This document shows positions 46,914 to 55,862 of a stretch of DNA of 64,000 bases, in pieces. Under the pieces are notes generated by a model that ran no database searches, was not told the DNA's origin, and worked only from the letters and a program-made list of their open reading frames with translations. Within the stretch, counting starts at the first letter, position 1. The number at the start of each line of letters is the position of its first letter. Position numbers and translations under genes: made by a program. Where the stretch lies: assembly GCA_963772845.1 (NCBI GenBank), contig CAVYYW010000027.1:108226-172225 (forward strand). Direction: 5' to 3'. This DNA comes from CAVYYW01 sp963772845. GTDB lineage: Bacteria; Bacillota; Bacilli; Bacillales; Sporolactobacillaceae.

Positions 46914-46954
46914 TTCAACGTTCATCGTAGTGACCCGGATAAAAGGAGGAGCAC

Positions 46955-47764
46955 ATGCTTAGAGGATTTTACACAGCGGCAGCGGGAATGATTTCAGAGA
47001 ACCGCCGCCAGCAAATGTTGACGAACAACTTATCCAATATGAATACACCAGGGTACAAAGCCGATCAGAGTTCTTTGAAAAGCTTTCCAGATATGCTGAT
47101 TGAACGCATTAACGGGGACAAGCCCGGTGCGTCAAAAGTCGGTTCAATGTCAACCGGGGTTTACATGCAGGAAACCATTCCGGATTTTTCGCAGGGACCG
47201 GTTAAGCAGACAGACCTTAACACGGATATGGCACTGATTCAGAAACAAATGCCGGCAGGCGGGACAAGCCAGTCGCCGCATGCGCTCTTTTTTACCGTTC
47301 AGACGGATCAGGGTCCGCGCTATACGAAAGACGGGCATTTTACGTTGGACGGCGCAGGCAACCTGACGACAACCGAAGGCCGTTACGTGCTGGATGACCA
47401 GGGGAACCACATTCAGCTGTCCTCAAGCGATTTTAAAGTTCTGGACAATGGGACGATTTTATCATCGAATGGTGCCCCGGCCGGCAAGCTCGGGATCGCC
47501 TATGCGGCGAATGCGGACAAGCTCGTCAAGGAACAAAACGGTCTTTTCAAAAGTACGACCGGTGCGCTTCCTTCAGCGGCCAACACGCCGAACACGTCCT
47601 TCGCCATTCAGCAGGGTGCTCTTGAAGGCTCGAATGTCGCGTCAGATAAGACGATGGCAGATCTCATGACCGCTTACCGCGGTTTTGAAGCCAACCAGAA
47701 AGTCCTTCAGGCTTATGACCAGAGCATGGACAAAGCCGTTAACCAAGTCGGACGGATCGGATAA
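46955..47764 (+). CDS. flhO: flagellar hook-basal body rod protein FlhO (FlgF/G-like)
   Basis: 269 residues. N-terminal FlgBC-type motif MLRGFYTAAAGMISENRRQQ with NNLSNMNTPGYKA, and the C-terminal GALEGSNVASDKTMADLMTAYRGFEANQKVLQ. Distal rod component. AAAGGAGGAG before ATG 46955. Confidence 0.93.
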   Translation: MLRGFYTAAAGMISENRRQQMLTNNLSNMNTPGYKADQSSLKSFPDMLIERINGDKPGASKVGSMSTGVYMQETIPDFSQGPVKQTDLNTDMALIQKQMPAGGTSQSPHALFFTVQTDQGPRYTKDGHFTLDGAGNLTTTEGRYVLDDQGNHIQLSSSDFKVLDNGTILSSNGAPAGKLGIAYAANADKLVKEQNGLFKSTTGALPSAANTPNTSFAIQQGALEGSNVASDKTMADLMTAYRGFEANQKVLQAYDQSMDKAVNQVGRIG

Positions 47765-47774
47765 GGAGGGGCAT

Positions 47775-48611
47775 ATGGATAGTTCAATGATCACTTCAGC
47801 CGTAACGATGGGCCAGCTTCAGCAGAAAATCGACCAGATTTCGAACAACCTTTCGAATTCAGGAACCAATGGCTACAAAAGCAGAGACTCTGAATTCACC
47901 GCCTTATTATCACAGCAGGTTCAGAATATCCCGGCAAAAGCGGACAGCGCTGGACGCTTAACACCGGCAGGCATCCGTGTCGGATCCGGTGCCGCAATCA
48001 GCGACACGCAATTAAACATGGCACAGGGCGCACTGAAAAAAACAGACCGGACTCTTGATCTCGCATTAACGAATCCCAATCAGTTTTTTCAGATTGGCGT
48101 GAGCGGAAGCAACGGCAATCAGACCGTCCAGTACACGCGTGACGGCACGTTTTATCTGTCACCCGGCAACGGAAACGGTCCCCGCCAGCTAGTGGATGCA
48201 AATGGCAATTTTGTGCTTGGCGCAAACGGCAGCCCAATCAATATTCCAGCTAATCTGTCTGATATTAAGTTTCATGAGAACGGAACGGTTGACGGACAGC
48301 TTCCGAATGGTCAAACTGTTAATGTCGGCACATTAGGCCTCGTCAACATTTCCAAGCCGCAGCTTCTTCAGTCACAAGGCAGCAATTTGTTTACATTGCC
48401 GAATTTGCAGGGTCTAGGCATTCAGCCAGGCAGCGTCATTCAGCAGGCTAACGGCCAGGGCAGTGTGATGCAAGGTGCTCTCGAAGGCTCGAATGTGGAT
48501 ACAACCAAGGAAATGACCGACCTGGTCGGCATTCAGCGTTCCTATGAATTTAACGCCAAAGCACTGACTATCGGCGACCAAATGATGGGACTCATTAATA
48601 ACTTAAGATAA
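47775..48611 (+). CDS. flhP: flagellar hook-basal body rod protein FlhP (FlgG-like)
   Basis: 278 residues. N-terminal MGQLQQKIDQISNNLSNSGTNGYKS and C-terminal GALEGSNVDTTKEMTDLVGIQRSYEFNAKAL are rod-protein motifs. ATG 47775 follows AAGGAGGGG, ten bases after flhO; the frame is open further upstream inside flhO. The pair forms an operon. Confidence 0.93.
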   Translation: MDSSMITSAVTMGQLQQKIDQISNNLSNSGTNGYKSRDSEFTALLSQQVQNIPAKADSAGRLTPAGIRVGSGAAISDTQLNMAQGALKKTDRTLDLALTNPNQFFQIGVSGSNGNQTVQYTRDGTFYLSPGNGNGPRQLVDANGNFVLGANGSPINIPANLSDIKFHENGTVDGQLPNGQTVNVGTLGLVNISKPQLLQSQGSNLFTLPNLQGLGIQPGSVIQQANGQGSVMQGALEGSNVDTTKEMTDLVGIQRSYEFNAKALTIGDQMMGLINNLR

Positions 48612-48696
48612 CAGCTGTGTTATAATATTGCTGTGATTAATGGAACGACAAAACTAGATGTACATAGGGGTCTGGATCGAAGGGGATCGAGTTGCT

Positions 48697-48833
48697 GGTT
48701 TTCGCTCCAGGTTGCTCGCTTTCCACGGGCACGGCCTCAGCTAACTTTGGAGTGTGGTCTATTTGATGCTCCAAAGTGGATCTTCGGACGCGTGCTGTTT
48801 CCGTAGGAGTCTCGCACCTTACGCTTCAATCCT
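48697..48833 (-). repeat. Repeat family A copy
   Basis: GCTTTCCACGGGCACGGCCT, CAGCTAACTTTGG, CCAAAGTGGATCTTCGGACG, CGTGCTGTTTCCGTAGGAGT. Reverse orientation relative to 6367. 48834-48956 has no gene. Confidence 0.75.
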
Positions 48834-48956
48834 GCAGGGGTCTTTAGCTGTTGGTTTTGTCACTGGAGTCTCGTGCCTTTTACTCAATCGTTCAAAATCT
48901 TAGAAATGACTCTATGTATTATTAAATAAATGGAAATACTATTGGTTGACTTGAAC

Positions 48957-49066
48957 GATGAAGGACAAAACAGGGTCAAAAAGTGGATGAAATGTCCTTC
49001 ATAAGGCGATGAAGGACAAATAGGGTCAAAAAGCGATTGAAATGTCCTTCATTTGGAAAATAATGG
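48957..49066 (+). repeat. Short tandem hairpin array, family B, about two units
   Basis: GATGAAGGACA and ATGTCCTTCAT units separated by GGGTCAAAAAG, ending at TTCATTTGGAAAATAATGG. Only the TCCTTCAT-type unit is present, unlike the mixed array at 33890. 49067-49294 has no gene. Confidence 0.8.
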
Positions 49067-49294
49067 CCAAAAGCGACTGGATTCCACAAAAATGTCTTTC
49101 ATATTACTCCACCGGAATAACGGCCCGAGATCCGCGTGAATGTTAACAATTGCGTCTGTCTGAAGAGAATATCAAATTGTTCGGATTCTAAGATTATATG
49201 TTTAACTATGAAGTGGATTCAAGTCATATCGAAATAACTAAGATAAACACGTCATGTGAAAACAGCATTCATGAAGAATTGAGAGGTCGTATAC

Positions 49295-49685
49295 ATGTCC
49301 ATGAACAAGGATAGCAACAAGACGCCAGATAAAAAAGCAGAGAATCCGGAAGCACAAAGCCGGATTGAAAAGAAGAGCCAAGCCTCTAAATTGAATAAAA
49401 AGCCTGAAGCGCCGGATAATAAGGGGCAGCAGGAACCAGAGGAAAGACTTATCGGATGAACAGCATGAGGACGAAAAAGAGATTGGCTGGTTCGGCATGC
49501 CAATGTCGAGAAAACGTCGATTTCCGATTTGGCTCCGCCTGCTGACTGTATTTGTCTTATGCTTCATTGCTCTTGTCATCGGTGCCATGATCGGTTTCGG
49601 TGTCGTTGGCCATGGACACGTGCTTGATGTCTTTAAAGTGGACACATGGGTACATATTCTGAAATTCGTTACTAAAGGAACATAA
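49295..49685 (+). CDS. EpuA-like small membrane protein (one-base frameshift in this sequence)
   Basis: Restored length about 129 residues: a charged, low-complexity N-terminal half (K, E, Q and P-rich) followed by RRFPIWLRLLTVFVLCFIAL, one membrane helix, and GVVGHGHVLDVFKVDTWVHILKFV. This end matches the family mislabelled DNA-directed RNA polymerase subunit beta (EpuA). The first frame stops at 49459; one extra A near 49443 shifts into the frame EDLSDEQHEDEKEIGWFG. ATG 49295 after GAGAGG. It precedes fabZ by about 20 bases and is probably co-transcribed. Confidence 0.75.
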
Positions 49686-49704
49686 TAAAGAGGAGGAAGA
49701 CCGC

Positions 49705-50136
49705 ATGCTCACCATCGAAGAAATTAAGGATATCATTCCGCATCGTTATCCCTTCCTTTTGATTGACCGCATTTTGGAAGTGGAAGAAGGCAAGAAGGCA
49801 GCCGGCCTAAAGAATGTCACAGGCAATGAAGATTTCTTCAACGGCCATTTTCCTGGCTACCCGGTAATGCCGGGCGTCCTGATTGTCGAAGCGCTGGCAC
49901 AGGTTGGCGCCGTTGCTATGCTGAAAAAGGAAGAAAACAAAGGACGTCTCGCGTTCTTCGCTGGCATCGATAAATGCCGCTTCAAGCGTCAGGTCGTGCC
50001 AGGCGATCAGCTGAAGCTCGAAGTGGAAATGACCCGCGTCCGTGGTGCCATGGGCAAAGGGAAAGGCATCGCCACTGTAGACGGCGAGCTCGTCTGCGAA
50101 ACAGAGCTCATGTTTGCTCTAGGCGACAAACAATAG
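49705..50136 (+). CDS. fabZ: 3-hydroxyacyl-[acyl-carrier-protein] dehydratase FabZ
   Basis: Dehydrates beta-hydroxyacyl-ACP in fatty acid elongation. The 143-residue hotdog-fold enzyme has the catalytic His48 in NGHFPGYPVMPG and Glu62 in LIVEALAQ. AGAGGAGGA before ATG 49705. Confidence 0.96.
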   Translation: MLTIEEIKDIIPHRYPFLLIDRILEVEEGKKAAGLKNVTGNEDFFNGHFPGYPVMPGVLIVEALAQVGAVAMLKKEENKGRLAFFAGIDKCRFKRQVVPGDQLKLEVEMTRVRGAMGKGKGIATVDGELVCETELMFALGDKQ

Positions 50137-50146
50137 GATTAGAAAC

Positions 50147-50182
50147 GTGTCAGCTTTCCTCAGGGGGGCTGGCACTTTTTTT
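50147..50182 (+). terminator. Terminator of fabZ
   Basis: GTGTCAGC pairs with GCTGGCAC (wobble in the middle) and is followed by seven T. Confidence 0.75.
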
Positions 50183-50261
50183 ATGACTGTCCCTAATTTA
50201 CGAATGAAAAAGTGAAAAATGAAGCGATCGCTTCATTTCCTTATAGAAAAAAAGATTTGGA

Positions 50262-50495
50262 ACCGTTCCCATTAATTAAAACGATGCATTTTCATGCTGC
50301 CAACCTGAAAAAGTGGATAAATATTAAAATGGGACCGTTCCCATCCGATCGTTTTTCCTGCTACATCAAATTTACGCGCCAAACTTAATGATTTATGCGC
50401 CAAATTCAATGATTTATGTGCCAAACTTAATAATATATGTGCCGAACTTCATGATTTATGTGCCAAATTCACGATATATGCGCCAAACTCAAAAT
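50262..50495 (-). repeat. Divergent family C element: palindromes plus a 21-bp array
   Basis: GGAACCGTTCC near 50262 and TGGGACCGTTCCCA at 50330-50343 precede an array at 50372-50495 of five to six units of 21 bases (CCAAACTTAATGATTTATGCG and variants; one unit is 20). Aligned to the reversed units at 44 kb they share the core GATTTA, four variable bases, CCA. A separate palindrome GAAGCGATCGCTTC lies near 50222. A frame across the array (MIYAPN repeats) is not a gene. Confidence 0.75.
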
Positions 50496-50625
50496 AGTGC
50501 CCATCTTTCGGATCATATAGGAAAATTCAAACCCCCCTCATCAGGTTCAATTGCTTTTGCTGGCCCACGTTTTTACTGTAAAATAAAGACACATAATAAT
50601 GGAAATGACTAGAGGAGGCCGATTC

Positions 50626-51568
50626 ATGCTAATCAAAGGCTTACACCACGTTTCAGCACTGACGGCGAATGCGAAAAAGAATCTTGATTTTTATCAGAAT
50701 GTACTCGGGTATGCGACTGATCAAAAAGACCGTGAACCAGGATGACACGTCTGTTTATCATTTGTTTTACGGAGATGAAGTGGGCAATCCGGGCACAGAA
50801 CTGACGTTTTTTGAAATTCCAATGGCGGCGCCGGGACATCCAGGAACGAACAGCATCTCGGCTGTCGGCTTGCGTGTGGCGTCCGATGCAGCGATCGCTT
50901 ACTGGGAAAAACGATTGGACGAGCATGACATTGCTCATGAGCCGGTCACTGAATCGTTCGGCCGAAAAACGCTGACGTTCAAAGATCCTGAAGGTCTGCA
51001 GATCAACCTTGTATCGGATGAAACGAATGCTGGAGTGGCAGGCGGGACGCCATGGGCAAAAAGTTCGGTGCCCCAGTCAGAAGGCATTACCGGGCTCGGA
51101 CCGATCAGACTGACGGTTCCAGACGCTGCACCGACCGCGAGTGTGCTGACTGAACTGATGGGCTTTCGGGAAAAAGAGACCTCAGAAAAAGATCTCCATG
51201 TTTTTGAAACAGGAGAAGGCGGAACAGGAGCTGAAGTGCATCTTGAAGTCCGGCCGGATCTGCCGCGTGAACGCCAGGGAAGAGGCAGTGTCCACCATGT
51301 CGCGTTCCGTGTCCATGATGAACAGGAATTAGAAAAATGGGCCAAAAAAGTAAGCGATGCAGGACTCATGAACTCCGGCATTGTGGAACGCTACTATTTT
51401 AAAGCCTTGTATTTCAGAGAACCGAACCATATTCTGTTTGAGCTTTCGACAGACGGGCCAGGCTTTGCGCAGGATGAAGACCCTGAGCATTTAGGCGAAT
51501 CTCTCGCACTGCCGCCATTCCTCGAACCACAAAGAGAGGAAATCGAACGCCGATTGAAGCCGCTGTAA
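50626..51568 (+). CDS. ring-cleaving dioxygenase / glyoxalase-family protein, MhqO/MhqA type (one-base frameshift in this sequence)
   Basis: Restored length 313 residues with two vicinal-oxygen-chelate domains. Likely metal ligands are His in GLHHVSAL (N-terminus), His in SVHHVAFRV and Glu in HILFELST. Bacillus homologues protect against hydroquinones and catechols. The frame breaks at the extra T at 50710 after NVLG; the next frame continues MRLIKKTVNQDDTS. ATG 50626 after AGAGGAGG. Confidence 0.87.
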
Positions 51569-51760
51569 TTAAACGTCTCGGGTCCAACTTGTAAAAAAAA
51601 TCCCACAACTTGCCCCTCCAGGTTTGTTTTATAAAATGATTGGGAATCCCATATAGTAGTAGGATACTCAATATGATGGAAGATCGCGAAAAGGCGTGAC
51701 TGCTGAACCATCCCGCACGCTTTTTTGCGGTGTTCCTGCTAACAATACAGGAGGGGTAAA

Positions 51761-53359
51761 ATGCGTAAAATCATTAATAATGTGAAAGTTTACCAGCCGG
51801 ATAACCGGACCAACGAGCCAGATTTGTATCATGTCGTTCTCAATCACGGGAAAATCGAGGCGATTGAGCCTGGCTTAACGGACGAGACGGGTGACCATGT
51901 ATACGACGGAAAAGAACAGACGCTGACCGCTTCATTCAATGATTCCCACCAGCATCTGCTGCGGTATGGGTTGATGAAGAAGGAATTCGATCTGCGTCAC
52001 GTTTCTTCATGGGAAGATATGAAAAAAGAAGTGAACAACCATTACAACGAAAAAATAATGAAGGAAAACGACTGGGTCGTCGGCCGAGGCTTGGATGACA
52101 GCAAATTCGATGATATCGATCATCTGCTGACGGCAAAAGATCTTGAAGAACTCGATCACAAACGGCCAATGTTTTTCCTGCATGAAGATGGCCATGAATG
52201 TGTTCTTAATGAAGAAGCGTTGAAAATTGTAAAAAAAGATGACAACCTTGAAAAAAATCACGCACCGTTTATTGAAAAAGATGAAGACGGCAACTGGACA
52301 GGCCGTTTCAAGGATACAGCCGTCCACTTTATCAAGTTCCACTTCCGTCAAAAAACCGAAGAGGAAATCTATCATGCTGTCAAAGATGCGGTGCCTTTTC
52401 ACCTTGAACGAGGAATTACCTCTGTGCATACCGATGACCTGAACTTTGTGGGTGACTATCACAGACTGTGGCAGAATTATTTAGATCTTGAGAAAAATAA
52501 TGATCTGAAAATAAAAGTCTTTCTTCACCATTATATTTTCAATGTTGATGACCTTAAGAACTTCCTTAAAACCTTCGACAAACGGACAGGCGAAGGCACG
52601 GATCATGTAAAAGTCGGTGCGATCAAAATATTCTTGGACGGCACGCAGCGTCTTCATACATCAGCCCTTCGAAAGCCATATCTCGACAAGCCAGAGACAA
52701 GCGGAAATCTGATCTATTCAGAGGACGAGCTTTATGAAATGGTGAAGCTTGCGGATGATAATAATATGCAGGTTGCCATGCACGCCATCGGCGATCGGAC
52801 CGTGGAAGAAGCGCTGAATGTACTCGAAAAAGTCGGCGTCAAGAAAATGCGCCACCGGATCATCCATGCTCAGGTACTTGCTGAAGATCTTCTAGATCGT
52901 CTGGAAAAACTGAAGCCATACCTCGAAATTCAGCCAGGATTCATGATGGGTGAATATGATAAAACGGCTGACTGGGTAGGACACGAACAGGAGAAATATT
53001 GCAACCCTTGGCAAAGTGTCGCTCAGCGGAAGATCCCTTATACTGGAAGCTCTGACGCACCAATCGGGGCACTTTCACCAATGATCGAAATCTTCGCGGC
53101 AGTGAATCGGACAGACATGAACCACCAGCCGGAAGGTGGCTGGATTCCTGAACAGAAACTGACCGTGGATCAGATCTATCATGCCTACACAGCGACCCCG
53201 GCAGAACTGGAATTCCAGGAATCTGAAAAAGGAAAGCTCGAGCTCGGCTATGTCGCCGACCTTATTCTCTTGGACGAGCACCCGAACATGGTCGATCCAA
53301 AAGAATTGAAAGACATCAAAGTCAAAGCAACCTGGATCGACGGCGAACAAGTCTACTAA
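51761..53359 (+). CDS. amidohydrolase family 3 protein (YtcJ-like)
   Basis: 532-residue metal-dependent hydrolase of the D-aminoacylase/N-acyl branch. Metal and catalytic features include SFNDSHQHL (HxH-type site), IFLDGT, MHAIGDRTVE, RHRIIHAQ and GSSDAPIGALSP. Substrate is not identifiable. ATG 51761 follows GGAGGGG. Codon use and spacing are ordinary; no partner gene lies close. Confidence 0.85.
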   Translation: MRKIINNVKVYQPDNRTNEPDLYHVVLNHGKIEAIEPGLTDETGDHVYDGKEQTLTASFNDSHQHLLRYGLMKKEFDLRHVSSWEDMKKEVNNHYNEKIMKENDWVVGRGLDDSKFDDIDHLLTAKDLEELDHKRPMFFLHEDGHECVLNEEALKIVKKDDNLEKNHAPFIEKDEDGNWTGRFKDTAVHFIKFHFRQKTEEEIYHAVKDAVPFHLERGITSVHTDDLNFVGDYHRLWQNYLDLEKNNDLKIKVFLHHYIFNVDDLKNFLKTFDKRTGEGTDHVKVGAIKIFLDGTQRLHTSALRKPYLDKPETSGNLIYSEDELYEMVKLADDNNMQVAMHAIGDRTVEEALNVLEKVGVKKMRHRIIHAQVLAEDLLDRLEKLKPYLEIQPGFMMGEYDKTADWVGHEQEKYCNPWQSVAQRKIPYTGSSDAPIGALSPMIEIFAAVNRTDMNHQPEGGWIPEQKLTVDQIYHAYTATPAELEFQESEKGKLELGYVADLILLDEHPNMVDPKELKDIKVKATWIDGEQVY

Positions 53360-53370
53360 TATAAATTTTA

Positions 53371-53404
53371 AAAGCCTGCTGGCGAGTCCAGCAGGCTTTT
53401 TTTA
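53371..53404 (+). terminator. Terminator of the amidohydrolase gene, adjoining repeat C
   Basis: AAGCCTGCTGG pairs with TCCAGCAGGCTT and is followed by TTTTTTT. It occupies the place of hairpin H2 in the family C element that begins immediately after it. Confidence 0.85.
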
Positions 53405-54030
53405 CGGCGAGAAAGGGAAAATTAGGGAAGTGGACAATAAATCATCGAAAGTGGCAGCAAATCAACAGAAGTGGACAACAAACCAGTAAAAGTGGCAAGT
53501 AAATCACGAAAGTGGACAATACCTTTCAAATGGGAACGTTCCCACGCCTACTTGAACACCTTTCAAGACCAATTCGGAAGCTGATTTCTCATCATTCATA
53601 TAAAAATCAGCTTAAATCCATGAAAAATCCTAAAAATTGATGATTTTTCATTCCTTATTTGAATTTTTAAATGACAAAGGAAACGGTGCGGCGGAGCGCA
53701 CCGCTCATTATGGATTTAGTTGAGCTTCCTGGCGTAGGCTTTAGAGGAAAATTAGGGAAGTGGCAATAAATCATCGAAAGTGGACAGTAAATCATCGAAA
53801 GTGGCAAATAAACCAGTAAAAGTGGCAAGTAAACCATGAAAGTGGACAATACCTTTCAAATGGGAACGTTCCCACGCCCTCTTGAACACCTTTCAAGGCA
53901 AATTCGGAAGCTGATTTAGCATCTTTCAAATAATAAATCAGCTTAAATCCATGAAAAATCCTAAAAAATGATGATTTTTCATTCCATATTTGAATTTTTA
54001 AATGACAAAGGAAACGGTGCGGCAGAGCGC
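53405..54030 (+). repeat. Composite repeat family C, two copies
   Basis: Copy 8 (53405-53660): GGGAAAATTAGGG, array of 21-bp units, palindrome TGGGAACGTTCCCA, H4, H5. Copy 9 (53680-53995): H1, a degenerate H2 (GAGCTTCCTGGCGTAGGCTT), GGAAAATTAGGG, array, palindrome, H4, H5, then a closing H1 near 54012. Both arrays mix GTGGACA and GTGGCA units. 54031-54171 has no gene. Confidence 0.85.
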
Positions 54031-54171
54031 ACCGCTCATTTTATTGAGACGTGTAACGAATGGGCCAAATGTTATGGTTGAACAATGCGTGGAGTAATAA
54101 GGGAAAAATAGCCTCTTGAAGGAGCAATGAGTGGACAATGAAAAAGTTCCTGGTCAAATCTTGATAGCTTG

Positions 54172-54306
54172 ATTTCCGCTCTAGGCTGCGCGACTCCCAC
54201 GGGATCAGCACGCGTCCGCAGATCCACTTTGGCGCAATAAGAGATCCGCCAAAGTTAGCTGAGGCCGTGCCCGTGGAAAGCGAGCAGACCTAGAGCGAAA
54301 ATCAAA
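54172..54306 (+). repeat. Repeat family A copy
   Basis: TGATTTCCGCTCTAGGCTGC, CAGCACGCGTCCGCAGATCC, AAAGTTAGCTGAGGCCGTGC, GGAAAGCGAGCAGACCTAGA, ending AATCAAA. The outer arms GATTTCCGCTCTAGG and CCTAGAGCGAAAATC are complementary apart from one mismatch and a few end bases. 54307-54623 has no gene. Confidence 0.78.
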
Positions 54307-54623
54307 ACTGATTAAATAAGTAGCAAGGAAGGCTTAATTTGCTTATGGAGTTGCCTAAAAACACAGCTAAAGTGAGGCGGGAATGACAGTTTCAAGTCTG
54401 AAGCGTTGCCCACGGAAAGCGAGTGCTTGAAACAGAAATCGATACCAAGCTCAAACCAAATAAAAATGCCACCAGCCGATTGCTGGTGGCACTCTCTTTT
54501 TAGGGGGTAAAAAGAGAGGAGGTCAAAGTCTCTTAAAATGGTAATGGCATTAGCCAGGTTTAAGTATAGATTACCCCATCTTTCGATAAATAAACGCAAA
54601 GTCAAAAAAATTACATAAGCTTA

Positions 54624-54652
54624 TTGACAAACCAGGTCGATAGAACTAGAAT
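54624..54652 (+). promoter_or_regulatory. sigma-A promoter of the rbs operon
   Basis: TTGACA (54624-54629), exactly 17 bases, TAGAAT (54647-54652). Confidence 0.75.
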
Positions 54653-54655
54653 ATG

Positions 54656-54669
54656 TGTAACGGGTTACA
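54656..54669 (+). promoter_or_regulatory. RbsR operator O1
   Basis: TGTAACGGGTTACA, a LacI-family palindrome with one mismatch, lying at the expected transcription start just after the -10 box. Confidence 0.75.
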
Positions 54670-54774
54670 TGCTTACATCATGTAAGAAATATACATACTA
54701 GCAAGTATGGATCCGTTCTTAATTTTTCATTTCATGCCGAATCGACAAGGTTTGGCATTTATTTAAACAAGAAA

Positions 54775-54788
54775 TGTAACCGGTTACA
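54775..54788 (+). promoter_or_regulatory. RbsR operator O2
   Basis: TGTAACCGGTTACA, a perfect palindrome centred 119 bases downstream of the first operator, in the leader of rbsR. This pair could support looping or a roadblock. Confidence 0.75.
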
Positions 54789-54863
54789 TACTACTAAAAT
54801 TACTCAACGTAAAATGATCGTCATAGACATGTGGCTTTATAAAGAGAGAAGAGGTGCACGGCC

Positions 54864-55862
54864 ATGGTAACGATGCGTGAGGTTGCGAAAGCAGCGGGGG
54901 TTTCCGTTGCGACCGTATCCAGAGTCCTGAATAGCAATGGCTATGTGAACGAGGATACAAAAAAGAATGTGCTGCAGGCTATTGAGCGGCTGGAATATAA
55001 ACCGAATTCTGTTGCCCGCAGTCTTTTCAAAAAGCAGTCCCGCACGATTGGCCTGATCGTCCCTGACATTACAAACCCCTTTTTTCCGGAGCTTGCCCGT
55101 GCGGTGGAGGATGTGACGAATGATAAAGGCTACACGATCATTCTTGGGAACTCCGACGAGAAGCCGAGCAAAGAGCGCGCTTATCTGGATATGATGGAGC
55201 AGAAATATGTCGATGGCATTATTATTGCGACGAACACCCTGAACTACGAACAGCTCCAGGCTCTTAAAAAGCCGGTTGTCGTCATTGACCGTTATATCCA
55301 TGCGGATGTCCCGACGGTCGTTGTCGAAAATTACAACGGCGCAGGAGTGGCGGTCGATCATTTAAAGGCGTCAGGATGTAAGGTTATTGCGCACATTCGC
55401 GGGCCGGTTCATGTTGTGAATGCCAATGAACGGTGCCAGGGCTACATCGACGCTGTTCAGAAGGAACCTTGGTACAGCCCTGTTTATATAGTTGGCGGGC
55501 AGTATACGATCAAGGATGCCTATGAATCCACTAAACAACTGCTGACGGATTACCCCGAAGTTGACGGGATTTTTGCCGGGAACGATCTGATGGCAATCGG
55601 AGCGATGAAAGCAGCCCGAGAGCTTGGCCGTCAGATGCCTGACGACTTATCCATCATCGGCTTCGACGGCATCAACATGAGTGAAACGACTTTTCCTGAA
55701 TTATCAACAATGGTGCAGCCCATCTATGAAATCGGTGAGGCCGCAGCCAATCTATTAATTGATCTGGTAGAGAAAAAGCCGATCACTGAGAAGTTCTTTC
55801 ATTTTCCAGTCAAACTGGAGGAACGTGCATCTACGAAACCGCGAAAGGAGATCACAGAATGA
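54864..55862 (+). CDS. rbsR: ribose operon repressor RbsR (LacI family)
   Basis: 332-residue LacI/GalR repressor: N-terminal helix-turn-helix (REVAKAAGVSVATVSRVLN) with hinge helix to ~60, then a type I periplasmic-binding-protein-like ligand domain (IGLIVPDITNPFFPEL, GIFAGNDLMAIGAM, IIGFDGI). It heads the operon and is predicted to bind the two TGTAAC palindromes upstream. ATG 54864 after AGAGAAGAGGTG. Its stop overlaps the rbsK start (ATGA at 55859). Confidence 0.94.
   Translation: MVTMREVAKAAGVSVATVSRVLNSNGYVNEDTKKNVLQAIERLEYKPNSVARSLFKKQSRTIGLIVPDITNPFFPELARAVEDVTNDKGYTIILGNSDEKPSKERAYLDMMEQKYVDGIIIATNTLNYEQLQALKKPVVVIDRYIHADVPTVVVENYNGAGVAVDHLKASGCKVIAHIRGPVHVVNANERCQGYIDAVQKEPWYSPVYIVGGQYTIKDAYESTKQLLTDYPEVDGIFAGNDLMAIGAMKAARELGRQMPDDLSIIGFDGINMSETTFPELSTMVQPIYEIGEAAANLLIDLVEKKPITEKFFHFPVKLEERASTKPRKEITE

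Noticed and set aside
50388..50612. Open frame with MIYAPN-type repeats
   Set aside because: It is simply the 21-bp array read in frame; 21 bases are seven codons, so frames stay open. No ribosome binding site.
53667..53849. Minus-strand frame at 53.7 kb
   Set aside because: Reads through H1 and the 21-bp array of repeat C; not a gene.
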